The position numbers and the translations under genes were made by a program. Under the pieces are notes generated by a model. It worked only from the letters and a program-made list of their open reading frames with translations. It was not told the origin of the DNA and ran no database searches. From Mogibacterium sp. (lineage in GTDB: Bacteria; Bacillota; Clostridia; Peptostreptococcales; Anaerovoracaceae): a stretch of 34,360 nucleotides of DNA. Positions 31,595 through 34,360 of the stretch are shown one piece after another. The stretch is taken from contig JAFVPI010000013.1 in NCBI GenBank assembly GCA_017505405.1, forward strand, positions 1-34,360, in the 5' to 3' direction. Every line of letters begins with the position of its first letter. Position 1 is the stretch's first letter.

Positions 31595-33025
31595 CTAGTC
31601 GTCCCTGCCTGTCCAGCAATATTTGCAAAGCTTGCAGGATGGAAGCCCGATCGCCTCAACGACGCCTTCAAGCGTCTGGAACTCCAGTGTTTCGAAGCCC
31701 ATTCTCTCGGCGATGACCTCGCGCATCCTGCGCCCGCGTTCGGTATCTGCATCCGCGTACTCGTCCAGATGCTTCAGTCCCTCTTCTCCTTCGAGCTCGG
31801 ATATGATCCTTCTTGACAGGAGATCCATGTCGCTCTTGTTGCGGGAGAAGTTGAGATACTTGCATGCGTACATTATAGGCGGGCAGGCCGATCTCATGTG
31901 TACCGCCTCTGCGCCGTTGTCATAGAGGAACTCGACCGTTTCGCGAAGCTGCGTGCCCCTTACAATGGAGTCATCCACAAAGAGCAGTTTTTTGCCCTTG
32001 ATGAGCTCTGTCACCGGGATCTGCTTCATCTTAGCGACCTTGTTCCTCTCAGCCTGCGTGGTAGGCATGAAGCTGCGGGCCCACGTCGGCGTGTATTTTA
32101 TGAACGCTCTGGCAAACGGCAGGTGTGTCTCGTTGGAGTATCCGATCGCATGAGGTGTGCCGCTGTCAGGCACTCCGCCAACGTAATCGAGCTGGGAGAA
32201 ATCGAATCCCCGCTCCCTGTCGTTGCGGGCCATGATGTGGCCGTTGTTGTAGCGCATGAGCTCGACATTCATGCCCTCGTAGGTCGTCGTCGGGTATCCG
32301 TAGTAGCTCCAGAGGAAAGCGCAGATCTTCATCTCTTCACCCGGAGCCACAAGCTGCCTGCATCCGCCCGGTGTGAGTTCCACTATCTCTCCCGGACCGA
32401 GATCTCTGGTATCTTCAAAGCCTGCCTTAAGCAGAGCGAACGACTCAAAGCTTACCGCCGAAGCGTTTTCGCTTACTGCCACGCTCATCGGAAGTCTGCC
32501 TTTGATGTCGCGGGCTGCGATTATGCTGCCTCCCTCCCTGAGCACGAGTATGGTTGCCGAGCCTTCGATCGTCTCCTGCGCGTATCTGATTCCTTCCACG
32601 AGATTTTCTTTTTCGGAGATAAGCGCCGCTACCAACTCGGTCTGGTTGATCCTTCCGCCTGTCATTGCTTCGAGATGACCATGTGAGCCTTTGAGCACTA
32701 TGTCTGTGATCTCGTTGAGATTATTAATGATGCCGACCGTGCAGATCGCATATGTGCCTGCGGCTGAACGGAACAGAAGCGGCTGGGGATCCATATCGCT
32801 TATGCATCCGATAGCAGCCTGGCCCTGCATCTTGCCGATGACACCGCCGAACTTTGTACGGAAAGGAGCGTTCTCGATGTTATGGATCTCGCGCTGGAAG
32901 CCGAGCTCCTTATCGTATGAAGCCAGACCGCCCCGGCGGGTGCCGAGGTGGGAATGGTAATCTACGCCGAAATAGACGTCAAGTATGCAGTTTTCGTTCG
33001 AAGTGATGCCGAAAAATCCGCCCAT
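31595..33025 (-). CDS. purF: PurF-like amidophosphoribosyltransferase with a degenerate glutaminase site
   Basis: 476 residues. The N-terminus reads MGGFFGITS; functional PurF begins, after processing, with Cys in CGIFG-like context, so the nucleophile is a glycine here. The downstream glutaminase motifs are also altered: GHVRYST becomes AIGCISDMD (71-79), and the HNG motif becomes INN (about 100-102). The PRPP loop FVDDSIVRGTQ (349-359) is intact. Cys235, Cys388, Cys464 and Cys467 match the spacing of the [4Fe-4S] ligands in Bacillus-type PurF. I infer an enzyme that makes phosphoribosylamine from PRPP and free ammonia, or from a partner glutaminase. Its position between purC and purM argues that it is the working copy. 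Confidence 0.88.
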   Translation of the reverse strand: MGGFFGITSNENCILDVYFGVDYHSHLGTRRGGLASYDKELGFQREIHNIENAPFRTKFGGVIGKMQGQAAIGCISDMDPQPLLFRSAAGTYAICTVGIINNLNEITDIVLKGSHGHLEAMTGGRINQTELVAALISEKENLVEGIRYAQETIEGSATILVLREGGSIIAARDIKGRLPMSVAVSENASAVSFESFALLKAGFEDTRDLGPGEIVELTPGGCRQLVAPGEEMKICAFLWSYYGYPTTTYEGMNVELMRYNNGHIMARNDRERGFDFSQLDYVGGVPDSGTPHAIGYSNETHLPFARAFIKYTPTWARSFMPTTQAERNKVAKMKQIPVTELIKGKKLLFVDDSIVRGTQLRETVEFLYDNGAEAVHMRSACPPIMYACKYLNFSRNKSDMDLLSRRIISELEGEEGLKHLDEYADADTERGRRMREVIAERMGFETLEFQTLEGVVEAIGLPSCKLCKYCWTGRDD

Positions 33026-33046
33026 GTAACCTTCCTTTCGGTCGTT

Positions 33047-33727
33047 CTATGCGAAGAAGAGCTCGTTCAGCTTGAGCGGCTCGATGTACTCGCCGTTCTT
33101 GTATACGCGCATGTTTCCGGATGCGATCTCGTCGATCAGCATTACCTTGCCGTCTGCGTCATATCCGAACTCAAACTTGATGTCGTAAAGCTCGAGGCCC
33201 TTCTCTTTCATGTCGTCAGCCACGATTTTTGTGATCTTCTGAGTCATGTCTCTGAGATCGTCGTACTGCTCCTCTGTCATGACGCCGAGCACCACGAGTC
33301 CGTCCTTTGTTACCAGAGGATCGCCCAGTGCATCGTTCTTGAATGTGGTCTCAACATAGTAAGGAAGGTCAGTACCCGCCTCAACATATTCTCCGTATCT
33401 CTTGATGAAGCTGCCTACAGCCTTGAGCCTGCAGATGACCTCGAGTCCGTGTCCGAACACCTTCGCCGGCTTTACTTCCATCGTGGTATCTTCGAAGTTG
33501 GCCTTAACATAATGCGTTCTGATGCCTGCTTCGTTGATCTTTTTGAAGTAGTAATCGGTCATCTGAAGGTTGATGTCTCCAACGCCCTCGATGGTCAGTC
33601 CGATCTGGTTTTCGCCCGGATCAAACTTTCCGTCCTTGCCTGTGACATCATCCTTGAACTTCAGAAGATAGTTGCCGTTCTCAAGCTCAAATACATTTTT
33701 GGTCTTTCCTGTGTAAACCAGTTTCAT
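33047..33727 (-). CDS. purC: Phosphoribosylaminoimidazole-succinocarboxamide synthase
   Basis: 226 residues from the ATG at 33727 behind AAAGGAGG. It shows SAICAR synthetase features: [11 protein letters not shown] at the N-terminus, [13 protein letters not shown] in the middle and [13 protein letters not shown] near the end. It joins CAIR with aspartate using ATP. It is 13 bp after purE and 21 bp before purF. Confidence 0.96.
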   Translation of the reverse strand: MKLVYTGKTKNVFELENGNYLLKFKDDVTGKDGKFDPGENQIGLTIEGVGDINLQMTDYYFKKINEAGIRTHYVKANFEDTTMEVKPAKVFGHGLEVICRLKAVGSFIKRYGEYVEAGTDLPYYVETTFKNDALGDPLVTKDGLVVLGVMTEEQYDDLRDMTQKITKIVADDMKEKGLELYDIKFEFGYDADGKVMLIDEIASGNMRVYKNGEYIEPLKLNELFFA

Positions 33728-33740
33728 CTTAGTCCTCCTT

Positions 33741-34229
33741 TTATATGCGGCTTTCAATTGTTTTGTCTTTTTCAAGTACTGCCTCAGACTCTGCTCTGCG
33801 GCGCGCGATCAGCGCCTCAGCGAGTTTTTCATCTGACAGCGCAAGTATCTCGGCGGCAAGGAGCGCTGCGTTTTTGCCTCCGTCGATCGCGACCGTTGCG
33901 ACCGGGATGCCGCTCGGCATCATCACGGTCGATAAAAGAGCATCCATGCCGTCAAGCGCAGCGCTCTTGCATGGCACCCCTATGACCGGGAGCGTCGTGT
34001 TTGCTGCTATCGCTCCCGCCAGGTGGGCTGCCATGCCGGCGAAGGCAATAACGACGCCGAAGCCTTCGTCCCTTGCCGCCATCGACCATGCGCCTGCCTC
34101 GGCAGGTGTGCGGTGTGCAGAATACACATGCGCCTCATATGGTATGCCAAGCTCTTTCAGTACGGATGCAGCCTTCTGCACTACCGGCAGATCGCTGTCG
34201 CTCCCCATAATAAGTCCGACCTTTTTCAT
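33741..34229 (-). CDS. purE: N5-carboxyaminoimidazole ribonucleotide mutase (class I PurE)
   Basis: 162 residues behind GGGAGGAG. It has the class I signature MGSDSDLPV (8-16), YSAHRTP (36-42) and a GMAAHLAGA segment (about 65-73). Class I PurE normally works with PurK, which is not seen in the window. It is the first complete purine gene of the run. Confidence 0.96.
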   Translation of the reverse strand: MKKVGLIMGSDSDLPVVQKAASVLKELGIPYEAHVYSAHRTPAEAGAWSMAARDEGFGVVIAFAGMAAHLAGAIAANTTLPVIGVPCKSAALDGMDALLSTVMMPSGIPVATVAIDGGKNAALLAAEILALSDEKLAEALIARRRAESEAVLEKDKTIESRI

Positions 34230-34246
34230 CGCTCCTCCCGTCTGTA

Positions 34247-34360
34247 TTATTTATCGTATCTGTCAAGGTCTTCTCTTGAGTAGACCTTGGTCTTTCTGTC
34301 GTCTCTATAGACCATCGCTTTGATTCCGTGGTAAAGACCTCTCAGGACAGCAAATATAAA
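34247..34360 (-). CDS. C-terminal fragment of an unrecognised protein
   Basis: On the minus strand an open frame enters from the right edge and ends at a TAA at 34247-34249, giving 37 residues (FIFAVLRGLYHGIKAMVYRD, then a charged tail ending DLDRYDK). It lies 17 bp before the purE start, so it may be the preceding gene of the same operon. I recognise no family; it could be a chance frame. Confidence 0.4.
   Translation of the reverse strand, partial: FIFAVLRGLYHGIKAMVYRDDRKTKVYSREDLDRYDK

Overview
The window looks like chromosomal DNA of an obligately anaerobic, moderate-GC member of the Firmicutes/Clostridia. The signs are an NfnAB electron-bifurcating transhydrogenase, a 52-residue rubredoxin, a Pta-type phosphate acetyltransferase, HypB metallochaperone GTPases, a nitrogenase-like reductase and strong AGGAGG-type ribosome binding sites. 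An Anaerovoracaceae-like (Family XIII) host would fit, but that is a guess from gene content. Nearly all genes are on the minus strand; the exceptions are an acyl-CoA synthetase, coaBC, a 28-codon gene and an insertion sequence.

Region 1 (1-8073, minus) is the most unusual part. In transcription order it holds two tandem divergent HypB GTPases, a thioredoxin-reductase-like flavoprotein with no recognisable NADPH motif, a putative 2-aminothiazoline-4-carboxylate hydrolase, an MFS transporter and a free-standing TM1266-like small protein. After a terminator come a FecCD/BtuC-type permease, an ABC ATPase fused at its C-terminus to a second TM1266-like domain, a NifH-like Fe protein with every cluster and nucleotide motif, and the start of a nitrogenase component-1-like protein cut by the window edge. 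The last four are coupled by overlaps or very short gaps. I read this as a nitrogenase-like reductase of unknown substrate with its own importer and a redox or metal sensing domain. The substrate cannot be told from sequence.

Region 2 (8074-17030) is housekeeping and energy metabolism: a long-chain acyl-CoA synthetase, a secreted papain-like/FnIII protein, pta, coaBC, nfnB-nfnA and rubredoxin, with clear intrinsic terminators at the convergent junctions.

Region 3 (17040-18836) has a well-formed promoter with an overlapping inverted repeat that drives a 28-codon gene with a perfect Shine-Dalgarno. The terminator of this gene has been split by a 1344-bp IS3-family element (orfA/orfB with an A7 frameshift site). 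The element is flanked by a 16-bp duplication equal to the terminator stem-loop.

Region 4 (18837-34360, minus) carries a LysR regulator, a cyclodeaminase-family protein, a CPBP membrane protease and a purine biosynthesis locus: purE-C-F-M-N-O, then purH-D-L. Two features of the pathway are atypical. The two activities of bifunctional PurH are split between a stand-alone AICAR transformylase and an archaeal-type PurO IMP cyclohydrolase. PurF lacks the N-terminal catalytic cysteine and other glutaminase motifs but keeps its PRPP site and the cysteine pattern of the iron-sulfur PurF type. Several intergenic gaps hold long inverted repeats or structured elements that gene content does not explain.
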